From Cichorium intybus (Eukaryota > Streptophyta > Magnoliopsida > Asterales > Asteraceae), in contig CM042014.1 of NCBI GenBank assembly GCA_023525715.1, positions 17,488,563-17,552,562 on the forward strand: DNA of 64,000 nt. Reading direction: 5' to 3'. This document shows positions 47,223 through 61,396 of the stretch, one piece after another; within the stretch, counting starts at the first letter, position 1, and each line of letters starts with the position of its first letter. The position numbers and the translations under genes are program-made. The notes below the pieces were generated by a model that was not told where the DNA came from, searched no databases, and was given only the letters and a program-made list of their open reading frames with translations.

Positions 47223-47233
47223 GTCACCCCTCC
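47223..47233 (-). promoter_or_regulatory. polypurine tract of gypsy element 1
   Basis: On the minus strand AAGGAGGGGTGAC lies between the end of pol and the LTR start TGTAAGAACC. Confidence 0.8.
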
Positions 47234-48430
47234 TTAAATGGATTCCGTCCTCGGAATCTTTTCGTAATCTGTGAAATCTGGATATCTTCTTTTCATTTCT
47301 TCTAGCGTCTCCCAAGTTAGGTTTGACCCTAATGGGTGCTTCCATTTAACTAGTACAAGGTCAATCTCCTTGTTCCTTAGCTTCTTAGTCTGCATATCTA
47401 GAATCGCTTCAGGTTCTTCAATCAGTCTGCTAGGAGTCTCCACCCTCAAGTCTGTATACGGTATTACTAGCTCTTCTTTACCAAAGTACTTTTTCAAGTA
47501 GCATACATGAAAGGTATCATGTATTCCACTGAGTTCTGGTGGTAACTCCAGCTTGAATGCCTGTAACCCAACTCTCTTAAGGATTCTAAAAGGTCCAATG
47601 TATATTGGACTCAGCTTTCCTCTCTTGCCAAATCTGACCACTCCTTTCCATGGCGAAACTTTTATCATCACCAAATCTCCTTCTTGCAAGTCATACGGTC
47701 TCTTCTTTAGATTCGAGTAACTCTTTTGCCGATCTTGTGCTGCTTTCATATTGGCTTGAATTACTGCAATCTTTTCATTAGTTACTCTAACAATCTCTGG
47801 CCCTGTAAGCTTAGTCTCACCCACTTCCAACCAGCATAAAGGAGTTCTACACTTTCTACCATACAATGCCTCAAAGGGAGGCATTTTAATGCTAGAATGG
47901 TAGCTGTTATTGTATGCAAACTCCACTAATGGTAGGTGTTCATCCCAACTGCCTCCAAAATCCATCACGCATGACCGTAGCATGTCTTCTAATGTCTGGA
48001 TCGTTCGTTCACTCTGACCATCCGTTTGTTGATGATACGCTGTACTTAGCTGAATTCTCGTCCCCATTTTATCTTGTAAAGCTCTCCAAAAGTTAGAGGT
48101 AAATCTGGGGTCTCTGTCTGACACGATAGACAACGGTGCACCATATCTTCTTAACACTTCATCTATATACAACTGGGCTAACTGCTCCAATGGAGTAGTT
48201 TCTTTTATGGCTAGAAATAGTGCACTTTTGGTCAACCGATCTACTATGACCCATATGCTATCATAACCTCTTCTCGTTCTCGGTAACCCGACAATCAAGT
48301 CCATGGTTACATCTTCCCACTTTCCGGCTGGAATGTGCAATGACTGAGCATCTCCATGCGGGACTTGATGTTCCGCCTTGACTTGTGCACAAATAACACA
48401 CTTGGAGATGTACTTAGCTATCCTCTTCTA
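47234..48430 (-). pseudogene. Ty3-gypsy integrase to chromodomain fragment (element 1)
   Basis: An open minus-strand frame of about 395 codons with no stop. It begins in the integrase zinc finger (KCVICAQVKAEHQ at about 48390) and continues through the catalytic core with D, D and E in TMDLIVGLPR, IVSDRDPRF and QTDGQSERTIQ. It ends with a chromodomain-like tail (LVKWKHPLGSNLTWETLEEM), as in Tekay/Del-type elements. It is followed by its stop, polypurine tract and LTR. Everything upstream (gag to RNase H) is missing: at about 48430 the sequence changes to the 3' end of a different element. This surviving part looks undamaged. Confidence 0.88.
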
Positions 48431-48449
48431 TAAGATTCCGTCCCCGGAA

Positions 48450-51400
48450 TCAAGCAAACAATTGGGGGTACTTCGCCTTCATTTCCTCTTCGGCTTCCCA
48501 AGTTACATCCGAGCCCTTGTGATATCGCCACTGTACTTTTACCATATTAATCTTCTTGTTCCGTAGCTGTCTCACCTTGCGGTCTAAAATCTTTTCTGGC
48601 TGCTCTGGATACCTCAGCTTTTCATCTATTTCAATTTTAGGTAAAGGCACTCGTTGGGACTCGTCAAACAGAGTCTTTCTCAAATGCACATGGAAGACGT
48701 TGTGAATGCCTCTTAGCTCCTTAAGTAGCTCTAACCGGTAGGCTACAGCTCCCACCCTTTGTAATACCCGGAACGGGCCAATAAAGCGAGGACTCAGCTT
48801 ACCTTTCTTTCCAAAACGAATCAGACCCTTCCACGGGGAAACCTTAAGCATCACCATATCGCCAACCTGAAACTTTATAGGTTTCAATCGACGATCAGCA
48901 TACTGCTTTTGGCGGTTTTGAGCAACCTTCAAATGTTCTCGAATTTCTCGAATTTTCTCCTCGGTTTGAGCTACAATCTCGGGTCCAGCTAACGGCTTTT
49001 CCCCTAACTCTGTCCAACATGTCGGAGTACGACATGGTGCTCCATACAATGCCTCGTATGGCGCCATCTGAATGCTGGAATGATAGCTATTATTATATGC
49101 GAATTCCACCAAAGGCAAGTGATCCTCCCAGCTTCCACCAAAATCTATAACACAGGCACGAAGCATATCCTCCAATGTCTGAATAGTCCTTTCACTCTGT
49201 CCATCAGTCTGAGGATGGTAAGCAGTACTCATTAAAACTTCGATCCAAACTGCTTTTGGAAGCTCTGCCAAAACCCAGACATAAATCGACTATCTCGGTC
49301 GGATATAATGGAGGATGGTACCCCGTGTCTACAGACTACTTCATCAATATAGATTCTGGCTAATTTGCTAACTTTATAATCTTCACGTATGGGTATGAAC
49401 TGAGCGGATTTGGTCAGTCGATCCACGATCACCCATATTGCATCGTGTCCTCGTGGCGTCCGAGGAAGTTTTGTCACAAAGTCCATAGTGACCTCGTCCC
49501 ATTTTTTCATTGGAACTGGTAGATGCTGAATTTCTCCATACGGCTTTTGATGATTGGACTTTACTTGCAAGCACGTTTGGCACCGTTCCACATATCTTCC
49601 TATATCCCGCTTCATTACCGGCCACCAATACATCGGTTTCAGCGTCCGGTACATCTTGGTGCTACCCGGGTGTATAGCATAACGAGAACAATGCGCATCC
49701 TCGAGGAGTAACTTCCGTGCTTCACCCTGCTTTGGCACCCATACTCGACCTTTAAAGGTCTTCAATCGCTGAAAATTTTCCTCGAGTTGGTTAATATAGC
49801 TAACCATGCGTTCACTTTTCACATGCTCCACCTTCCCTGCTTCCTCTTGGGCTGTTCGAATCAGCTCAGGTAGCCGACTAACTATGCTCATACAAGCAGA
49901 CACAACCCTAATGGGTCTCTCTTTTCGACTGAGAGCGTCTGCAACTACATTCGCCTTCCCTGGATGGTACAAAATCTCGCAGTCATAGTCTTTGAGTAAG
50001 TCCATCCATCTCTGCTGCCTCATGTTCAACTCCTTCTGATCGAACAAATATTTGAGACTCTTATGGTCCGTATAGATCTTGAACTTTACCCCGTATAGGT
50101 AGTGCCTCCACAACTTTAATGCTAATACTACGACAGCTAGTTCAAGATCATGTACTGGGTATCTTTTCTCAGCTTCTTTCAATTGTCTGGATGCGTATGC
50201 AATCACCCGGCCCCTCTGCATTAAAACGCATCACAGGCCCTTCCTAGAAGCGTCACTGTAGATCACAAAGTCTTCCCCACCATGTGGTAATGCAAGTACT
50301 GGGGCTTCACACAGAGCTTGCTTCAGCTTCTGAAATGCAGCTTGCTGCTCCTCAGTCCATTCAAACTTCTCGCCCTTCTTAGTTAATTTAGTCAAAGGAG
50401 CTGCAATAGAGGAGAAGTTCTCTACAAATCTCCTGTAATATCCAGCTAGCCCAAGAAAACTGCGTATTTCTGATGGATTCCGCGGCGGCTCCCACTTCAT
50501 TACAGCGTCGATCTTTGCAGGATCAACTTTAACACCTTCGCTGCTAATAACATGTCCCAGAAACTGAACTTCACGAAGCCAAAATTCACACTTTGAGAAC
50601 TTGGCATACAGCTTCTCTTGACGGAGTAACTCCAAAACTTGACGTAGATGCGTCTCGTGCTCTTCCTGACTCCGAGAATAGATCACTATATCATCAATGA
50701 ACACGATAACAGAGGTATCAAGAAATGGACGACACACTCTGTTCATCAAGTCCATGAAATCTGCAAGGGCATTGGTTAACCCAAACGGCATCACCAGGAA
50801 CTCATAATGTCCGTAACGGGTACGGAAGGCAGTCTTCGGGATATCCGACTCCCGAATCTTCAGCTGATGATATCCCGATCTTAGATCAATCTTAGAGAAA
50901 TAGGATGCTCCCTGAAGTTGATCGAATAAATCATCAATCCTGGGCAATGGATATTTGTTCTTTATGGTGATTTTGTTCAGTTCTCTATAGTCTATACACA
51001 TTCGCATAGACCCGTCCTTCTTCTTCACAAACAGGATAGGTGCTCCCCAAGGTGAAGTACTCGGTCGAATGAATCCCCGATCGAGTAATTCCTGCAACTG
51101 CTTCCTCAACTCTGCCATTTCTGATGGTGCCAATCGATAAGGAGCACGAGCAATAGGGGCTGCTCCTGGAACCAAATCGATAGTAAACTCTAGCTGCCGA
51201 TCCGGAGGTAATCCCGGAAGCTCATCGGGGAAAACATCAGCAAACTCCTTTACAACGGCGACATCTTCAACGGATCGTTTGGTAGGCTCTGTCGAGACCA
51301 CACATGCCATGTAAAATATTCCTTCTTTGTTGTTATGACGTCGTACCTTGGCAAAAGAGATGACAGGTATCCTGGTACGTGGCCGTTCACCTTGAATTAT

Positions 51401-53014
51401 TATTTACGACCTGTCTGGTGCCAGAACTGCGATTCTTTTTCTTTTACAATCGACTTGAGCATCATTGGATGCTAACCAGTCCATTCCTACAATTACTTCA
51501 AATTCTCTGGTGGTGATCGGCTTCAGATCAATAGGGAAAATGGTCCCGTTAATCTCAAGCTGACACCCTGGCATCTGTTCAGAGACATATACATATCTAC
51601 CACCTGCTACTTCTACCTCCAGTTATTCATTCAACGGGGTTAAGGGTATCGAAATTTGGGGCATGAATGATGTGGATATAAAGGAGTCGGTGGCTCCAGG
51701 ATCAAAGAATACATATGCAGGGATCGAGTTTAGTTTTAAAATACCTGTGATAACATCAGTCTTTTCCCGGGCCTCCTCAACGGTCATCTGGAATGCTCGG
51801 GAGACTACTGGTCCACCTCGTGCCTCCTTCCTTTCTCTTCCCTGCTCCTCCCGTGTCCTGTCTCAGGATCCTCCTGTCTTCAGCTGTGGACATTCTGATC
51901 GGATATGATCTTTGGTTCCATACTGGAAACATACTCGAGTTGTTTGGTTGCAATCTCGAGCATAGTGTCCCGTCTTCCCACACTTAAAACAATACAATGG
52001 TGAGGGACTGGTAGGGCAATCTCCCGTATGCTTCCTCCGGCATTTGTCGCACCATTTGCCTTCATCCTTCCGAGTCTGACCCCGCGACCCAGATTCTGAT
52101 TGTTGGGACTTCTTCTGAGAAATCCACGGACGTTCCTCAGCCTTTCTTTTTGCTTCTGTGGCCCTCCTTTCACCTTGTTGGCGTTGCAGCTCCGCCTCAC
52201 GTTCCACCGCCCGATCAACTACTTACCGAAAGGTAGTCAGCTTGAGTGGTTGTACAACCTCTCGAATTCGTGTTTTCAATCCCCATACGTACTTGTCTAT
52301 CTTTCTTTTCTCAGTATCAACCTCATGTTCACAGAATCTAGCTTTTTCCAAGAAATCCATAGTATATTCTTGCACAGAACGAGTCCCTTGTTCCAAATGT
52401 AAGAACTCTTCTGTCAGCTGCTTCACTGCTACTTCGAAACAGTATTCTTCAGTAAATTTTGCTTTAAACTGTTCCCAGGTCAACATTCCAAGCAAATCTG
52501 AACCCAAAGCTCTACTGAAAACTTGCCACCAATACTGGGCATTCCCAGCGAAAAGGTTGGTAGCGAACTCCACCTTGTCTGCCTCATCACACTTGCTAAT
52601 CCGGAAAACTTTCTCCGTATGTATCAACCATTCCATCGCTTGTACGGGACTATCAGTTCCCATAAATTCCTTAGGCTTGCAACTAAGGAAATTCTTATAC
52701 GTACACTTGGTTTTCCCTTCTGACGTTCCCTCAACACCTTTGCCTTTATCTGCCACGTGTACTCCACTTTCGGCGTGTCCCTCGTCTCTAGGGGCTCCAT
52801 CATGCACCTGCTTAGCAGTATCCTCCCTATGTGTCTCTACTATAGTGGGTAATAGCTCCCGTACCACATCAGTAATGATAGCTCGTAAATCCGGTTGGTT
52901 CCTTGCTGCCTCTCCCGCCTCCCGGTGCACTGAGCCCTGTGATCGAGATCTGCCTCCCCTGGAAGCTCCCTGCCTAGCACCTCCTCGGCTCTGACCACTC
53001 CTGGTGTTTGCCAT
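48450..53014 (-). pseudogene. Ty3-gypsy gag-pol (element 2), five stops and one frameshift
   Basis: Starts at the ATG complementary to 53012-53014. Gag includes FLSCKPKEFMGTDSP and WEQFKAKFTEEY, followed by two zinc knuckles (CFKCGKTGHYARDC and a damaged CFQYGTKDHIRSEC). The protease active site reads FDPGATDSFIS where DSGA is normal. Reverse transcriptase has FIDDIV. RNase H has IYTDHKSLKYLF, and integrase has the H2C2 finger, TMDFVTKLPR, IISDRDSRF and TDGQSERTIQ. It ends in a chromodomain-like tail (MVKVQWRYHKGSDVTWE). In-frame stops lie at 52223 (TAA), 51863 (TGA), 51623 (TAA), 51404 (TAA) and 50231 (TGA). A one-base loss near 49238 separates the second Asp from the Glu of integrase. The copy is dead for protein. 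Confidence 0.9.
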
Positions 53015-53150
53015 CTTCAAAGTTCAACAGAAAGATTAGCCTCCTAATCAGATAACATAAATTATCCTTTTCCAATCCCGAATTCCACTATTTCTTAAGG
53101 TTCAAGTCTAGGTATCTACCCTATAGAAACCTAATTCACTTAAACCTCGG

Positions 53151-53161
53151 CTCTGATACCA
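53151..53161 (-). promoter_or_regulatory. primer-binding site of gypsy element 2 (initiator tRNA-Met)
   Basis: The reverse complement TGGTATCAGAG, three bases inside the LTR end, pairs with initiator tRNA-Met. Confidence 0.92.
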
Positions 53162-54293
53162 ACTTGTAACACCCGACATTAAATATAAATATACCCATTT
53201 ATTTTCCACACTTTAAAACATATTGTATTCAACAAAATATTATACAGGGTATATTTTACAAGAAAAAGGTACAAGTGGTATCTCCCCAAAGCCGGGCTGC
53301 TACAGTCATCAGTTCTAACCCCGAATTAGATCCTTCCCTTTAGTAGGGTCTACAGCACCTGCACAGTTAGTATCAACAAGGATGAGCTTTACAAGCTCAG
53401 TGAATAATCGATAAGTGTTATAACAACATTAAATTTTCAGCTTCCACATCATATCACAGCCCCCTGTGATACCGAGTCTCAAGGACTCAATGTACACCTG
53501 TTGAATGTGTGATAAAACTGCCAGCCAAGTAGGCCATCACAACATTTGTATGTGGTCCCACCACAATTACTACTAATTCGATCGTCACAGCATATATGTG
53601 GTCTCAACCACAATTACCGAGTATGTGACCCCACGGAAAGATGGTCCCAATCACAATAACCGATAATGTGGCCCCACAGTAGAAGTAACACTTAGGGATA
53701 GATTACTCACATTGATTTTTCGTATACGGTATCTGGTTATTCCTGCCTTCTTACACCCACTATAACTGCTTGGTTTGTACCTATATATTTGTTTATAGGT
53801 GAACTACTATTTCAATCAGCATTACTACGGATCACACCATCACTCTGCTTTATATTCTCTATAATTCCAATATGATACCTCGTGATTTATCAAATAAAGA
53901 ACGGCCAGGTAGAAGATCAGATGGGGTGGCAGGATCCTTTCAGCATTTTAGCCTTTCGGAAAATCCAACAACCAGATCCCATGTAATCGGCCTAGGCACC
54001 GTTCTCGTAAGTAAATCATTGGGTATTATTCTTGGAATTACGAATAGTATATAACTTCCACATATAATAGTTTAACACTTTATAAACTATTAACGAAATA
54101 AAGTAGCGATTACTCACTTAGTATTGTCGCTGGCTCGTTCCCCGTTCAACTCTTCCGACAACTCTTGAGCACTTCGCTACAAGCTATCGCTCGTTCCTTA
54201 CCTTTCCCGACCTATTTTTCTCACCAGAACACTCCCCGATATCGTAAGGTTGTTTGGTGTTTGTTGTGGTTTGAAATGAAGAGGTTGGGCCTC

Positions 54294-54303
54294 TATTTAT
54301 AGG
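54294..54303 (-). promoter_or_regulatory. LTR TATA box
   Basis: The minus strand reads CTATAAATAG, followed by AGGCCCAACC. It lies just downstream of the ACGTCA array. Confidence 0.7.
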
Positions 54304-54318
54304 GCTCAAAATCATTAT

Positions 54319-54410
54319 TCACGACGTCATCACGACGTCATCACGACATCAACGACACTATTCACGACGTCATCATGACGTCATCACGACATCATCGTCG
54401 ATGTCATCAC
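54319..54410 (-). promoter_or_regulatory. array of TGACGT (bZIP) motifs in the LTR promoter
   Basis: ACGTCA, the complement of TGACGT, occurs at 54324, 54335, 54367 and 54378. The motifs form two pairs with 11 bp spacing inside a tandem duplication of about 43 bp. The last is the palindrome TGACGTCA. On the minus strand they lie 20-80 bp upstream of the TATA box. This resembles as-1/CRE-type elements bound by TGA-class bZIP factors. Confidence 0.6.
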
Positions 54411-54482
54411 GAGGTAAGCGCTTACTTCATCTCTCGGTACTATTCACGCCGGAGCACTATTCACGCCAGAGTTACTATGCAT

Positions 54483-54655
54483 TTTTTTTTTTGGAAAATC
54501 GTCGTTTCAAATGATAATTAAACCGATCATTAATGAGTTAGAAACGTTTCAAACCAATTAGTTTTTTTTAATTTAAAATTATGTGGTGATGACATGTGGC
54601 AAAATGAATGTGGTGATGATATGTGGCTTTGAGTTACTTATTTATTAGGATATGA
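54483..54655 (-). mobile_element. Helitron 5' fragment
   Basis: Similar to 56990-57152. Shared words are ACCGATCATTAA, GACATGTGGC, AAATGAAT, GGTGATGA and TTTGAGTTACTTATT. Both end in GGATA and then a TA array. The element's 3' part is missing. Confidence 0.55.
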
Positions 54656-54681
54656 TATGATATATATATATATATATATAT
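54656..54681. repeat. (TA)n microsatellite
   Basis: Short TA array of about 26 bp between the Helitron fragment and element e. Confidence 0.9.
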
Positions 54682-56529
54682 AGGGTTATGTTATATTAAG
54701 GTCCATAATTATTGTGTGGTCGTAAGACCAAATCTGGTGCGTACGATTCAAAATATCAATGATCCAGATTGGAATGGCATAATTGTAATTATTCATTATA
54801 TTATTAAATGATTTAAAAAAACGGTTACAAAAGGGTAAAATCGACATTTTAATCATAGAAAAAAAATGAAACTATCTGATTTTTAGGAAAGCTGACTAAA
54901 TCAATTTGATATTAATTTTATTAACAAAATTATTATTTTTCATCTTCAGAATTTCGGATATTCTAACAGAATACACTATCATTCTGACAGAATACATTTC
55001 ATTATGAAATATCCATTCTGGCAGAATGATATCCAAAATAACATTATTACCGGGTAGAATGACATAGAAAAAATATCCCACGATCTAAAATGCATCAAAA
55101 TGATAATATTCTTTGAACTAAAATACATTAAAAGTAATAACATTTTTTGAACTTAAATACATCCAAGAATATAAAATTATGAAATAACAACATTTTGAAA
55201 TAACTATTCTGCAGAATGACATCTAGAAAAACATTCTCTTTTAACAAGTATTCTAGACTGCAGGTAGTGATGGTGGTACGAGGATGGTGCGTGAAGGAAA
55301 GAATCTTGATTGTTGTTGCAGGTGGTTGTCCGGTTCTTGAGAGAATATGTTGGCATTCTGACAGAATACGTTTCATTCTGTGACACATTCTGTGAGATTT
55401 GATGGCGGTAGTTCTCAACTTATCTCTCCATAACGTTGATCGTAATGTGCGTGTTTCCAGCCCCAAAATCTTCAAGAATTCTGATAGAATACCATATCAT
55501 TATTGACAGAATACAATTCTCACAGAATACAAAAAGCATTATGTCAAGAAATATCCATGCATTCTCTAAAGCTTTATGAAGTTAGATTATAAAAAACCAA
55601 ATGTCGTATATAAATTTATAGAATAAATACTATGACAATAGTTAGAAGAAAAAATAGCATACCACCACATGATTAAAAATCACTAAAACAGCAAAGTTTA
55701 CTCATTGTCTAGAACATACTAGATATACACATTAACCAATAACAAAATAGAGTAATAAATCAACTACGCAAACCAAATCAACACGAAAAAATCCCATCCT
55801 TTTTCAAGTAAACATATCCCAAACTTAAAGCCATAAAAACTATCAGAAACCATTACCCACTTTCTTTACCTTCTTCAACTCTTAGATTTCGAACGCTTTA
55901 TAAGCCAATCAATCACTAAATATATATTCATCGAGTTCTTACAAGAAATCATAAAGCAACACACTTCTCTTTCAGCAATCGATCTCAGTCCCCTGCACAC
56001 AATCACCATAACCAATAAAAATTAAACAAAAAAGTCCTTTTTCCAGGTCGGGTTTTTTTTATCATTATTCATTACTGATTTTTGTCAATGAAAATGGTCT
56101 TACATTTGATCAGTCAACGCTTCCTTGGAAAGGGCACCGGCCGTATCAAATTTGTTCCCAATAGCGAAGATTGCAGTCGAATGAGAGAGACTCGAGAGTG
56201 AGACTGAAATTCATTGATGTGATGATTACAAGTCGACGGCAACGGTGTTTAACCGGTGATGCTGCTGGTGTTTACCGGAAGGGATGATCGCTAGTTATGC
56301 CATGGACGAATTCTTATGTTGGCGTTGGAAATTTGAGAGAAAGAAGGAGATAAAATAGTCAGTTACCCATTTACCATAATTATAGGGCTCAATTTACCAA
56401 AAATGTAGGCATTAATTTTAATTTAATTAACTAATTTAAATATCAAATGACCAAAAAACCCTTGGTGATTCTAGGCTTCTGATTGGGTCTTACGTCCACA
56501 CAGTAACTATAGGTTTTAATATATCCTAA

Positions 56530-56533
<4 letters not shown>
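54682..56533. mobile_element. (TA)n-bracketed TIR element 'e', 1.85 kb
   Basis: Termini are inverted repeats over about 65 bp. The left has AGGGTTATGTTATATTAA, TTATTGTGTGGTCGTAAGAC and CAAATC. The right, on the minus strand, has AGAGTTAGGATATATTAA, TTACTGTGTGGACGTAAGAC and CCAATC. Both edges are (TA)n. The interior is non-coding; the 115-codon minus frame at 55128-55475 shows no domain. It carries many ATTCTGxCAGAATAC palindromes between 54955 and 55530. Superfamily unknown. Confidence 0.8.
54955..55530. repeat. ATTCTGACAGAATAC palindrome cluster
   Basis: At least seven copies of the imperfect palindrome ATTCTGxCAGAATxx (near 54960, 54981, 55014, 55205, 55351, 55478, 55515), plus half copies. 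They are specific to element e and scattered on both sides of its centre. Confidence 0.75.

Positions 56534-56625
<92 letters not shown>
56534..56625. repeat. (TA)n microsatellite
   Basis: About 92 bp TA array between element e and the small Helitron. Confidence 0.98.
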
Positions 56626-57323
<698 letters not shown>

Positions 57324-57607
57324 ATAGTTTTTTTAAAGCCTCTTATACAGGTTAATATGTTTTTTAATCAAGGTCTTAGTAGTTTAATCAAATAAATATT
57401 CATTTGATAGTTAAACTTAAAAATTACAAACTATAGTCAATGTTACAAAATTCAAAATATTATGGTTACGAGAAAACTCATTATACATGGTATATCGATT
57501 TTTTTTAAACATAAAATTGAAGTCTCTTGGTTAAAATTTAAAAATCTAAAAAGGAAATTCTTTGGGTTGGTAAACCGAAATTTTTTTAAACTATTTATAG
57601 TATTTGG

Positions 57608-58323
57608 TAGAGGTGGCAAAACCTGACACGACACGAAAATCCGACACGAACTCGACACGAAATAAACGGATTTGGGTAAGAGATTTCAACTCGTTTAATT
57701 AAACGGGTTGACACGACACGACACGATAATTAAACGGGTAAGGTCAGGGTTGAAACTTTCAACTCGAAAATGACTCGAAAATGACCCGTTTATTTATATT
57801 CAAGTTTTTCTAATTCTTATATAAATTGGACATGTTAAATACCAATACCATATTTACAAGAAAAACTTATGATTGCCGTGTTTTATAATATGGAAGTCGT
57901 TAAGCCACCTAGGTCATGTATTTATTTTCACTTTTTTACTTTCTCACTCATACTCCACAGTTTCACTCGGCCTCTTTCTCCTCCTCGCAACCTCGTCATT
58001 CATCTCTCTGACTCCTAATCTTTTAACATTGCTCTATAAACTTACTGTCAATGCTTCTACTACTAGTTTTTCATGTTTTCCTTTTCGCCTAAAACTCTTA
58101 TTCTTTCAACATACTTAGTGTTTAACTCGAAAAGTGACATGATATATTTACAAGGTCTAAACCCCAAACCCGAAACTCGACACGAACTCGACACGAAAAT
58201 AAACGGGTTGACACGACACGACACGATTATTAAACGGGTTGGGTTAGGGTCGAGCACTTTCAACCCGTTTAATGTTTTGACACGACACGAAATCGACACG
58301 ACACGACACGTTTGCCAGGTCTA
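57608..58323. mobile_element. hAT non-autonomous element, 716 bp
   Basis: Perfect 8 bp TSD GTATTTGG at 57600-57607 and 58324-58331. Ends TAGAGGTGGCAAA and, on the other strand, TAGACCTGGCAAACG. Subterminal regions are packed with CGACACGACACG words on both sides. No transposase. The open frames inside are short and not recognisable. Confidence 0.9.
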
Positions 58324-58331
58324 GTATTTGG

Positions 58332-58841
58332 CCTACTGGATATTTGTTTTGTCAAATAATTATTATGAATTTTATTTTCACCTTTATAAAAATGAGAAGA
58401 ATATTGAATATAACTTTAGTTTAGTAAAAGTATTTTGTATTTTGTTTTTTGTTTTTTTGTTTTTTAATTTAATATACCAATTACATATTAATAAGTAGCT
58501 GTGAGGCATTTATAAAACAGTTAAAAACTTATGAATTGTGAGGAATGAGGATACGCTATAAAGTATATGACATGACATAATATGATAATATGATGCAGCA
58601 ATGTTATAATTAACCCTTAGAAATGAAGTCGAGCAATCGAGATACTCTTGTTATCTATGGTGTTTTAATCTATGCCATCATGTAAACAAATGTTTTCAAT
58701 ACACGTCTTAGTAGAAAGCTATTCTTTCTATAAATTCATATGCATTTTCGGTGAAGCATCATAAAATCATTTATTAAAGTGAGATGTCAATCCATCATTG
58801 TTTGTCTTCAATCACATGCACAACATCGGTATGGTGCTTCT
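58332..58841. other. AT-rich intergenic DNA
   Basis: No ORF or element end recognised in about 500 bp. Confidence 0.6.
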
Positions 58842-58844
58842 TAA

Positions 58845-59104
58845 GGCTACACGGAGTGGTGGTCAATGACCAACGAATGACCAACAAGTTTTTGTGGGTT
58901 GGCAGCCCTTGGTCATTTTGTAGACAGTGGTGGCCAATGACCAATGAGATTTTTTTTAATTAAAAAAAAGAAAAAATGCTGTTTTTGGCCATTGGCATCT
59001 CGCCAACCCGTCGGCGAAGGACCATGGCGAGAGGAGAGGCGGTGGGGGTAGCGACTCGCCAAGGGGCTTGGCGACCCTCTTGGCGAGTGCTACTCCGTGT
59101 AGCC
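58845..59104. mobile_element. Tourist-type (PIF/Harbinger) MITE, 260 bp
   Basis: Perfect 13 bp inverted ends GGCTACACGGAGT; TSD TAA at 58842-58844 and 59105-59107. The interior has paired TTGGCGAG/CTCGCCAA and GGTCATTGGCC-type words. Non-coding. Confidence 0.88.
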
Positions 59105-59107
59105 TAA

Positions 59108-61001
<1,894 letters not shown>

Positions 61002-61393
61002 CTATGTCTACATGGATGGTAAAATCAAATTTAACTTATTAATTGCATGTCTAAATCATATGATAATCATAATATTATTTTAACCCGAAACCATATCATG
61101 ATAGCTTTTAGGTAATTTGCATGCTTTGTTGTATGTTCTATTTTTCTTTTCCAAATAACATATACCATGTATGAAAAAGATGTTTAATTTGACATGAATT
61201 TCATTACAATAATTTATTTAAATGAAGTAAAGATTTTGAAGTAACGTTTAATACGTAGACAAAACCGATTGTTTATGAAGCGTTTGGTAATGCTAACATG
61301 GAGCGGAACATATTGTGGAATCTATATTGTCTTTTGAGTTTAAGATTTTTCATTAAACGGTTGTTTTATTATTTCACCATACAAAAATTAGAC
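61002..61393. other. AT-rich intergenic DNA
   Basis: Nothing recognisable in about 390 bp before the Harbinger element. Confidence 0.6.
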
Positions 61394-61396
61394 TAA

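Larger units (their letters stand above)
53165..54477 (-). mobile_element. Ty3-gypsy element 2, 5' LTR
   Basis: Starts (plus strand) TGTAACACCCGACATT next to the PBS and runs about 1.3 kb. On the minus strand it has a TATA box at 54294-54303. The outer edge is uncertain: 54477 is chosen because TGCAT follows at 54478-54482 and also precedes the other end of the composite (44430-44434). However, the LTR would then begin TA rather than TG. Confidence 0.6.

Noticed and set aside
52158..52994. 278-codon plus-strand ORF
   Set aside because: Antisense shadow of the gypsy 2 gag; the minus strand carries the recognisable gag and zinc knuckles.
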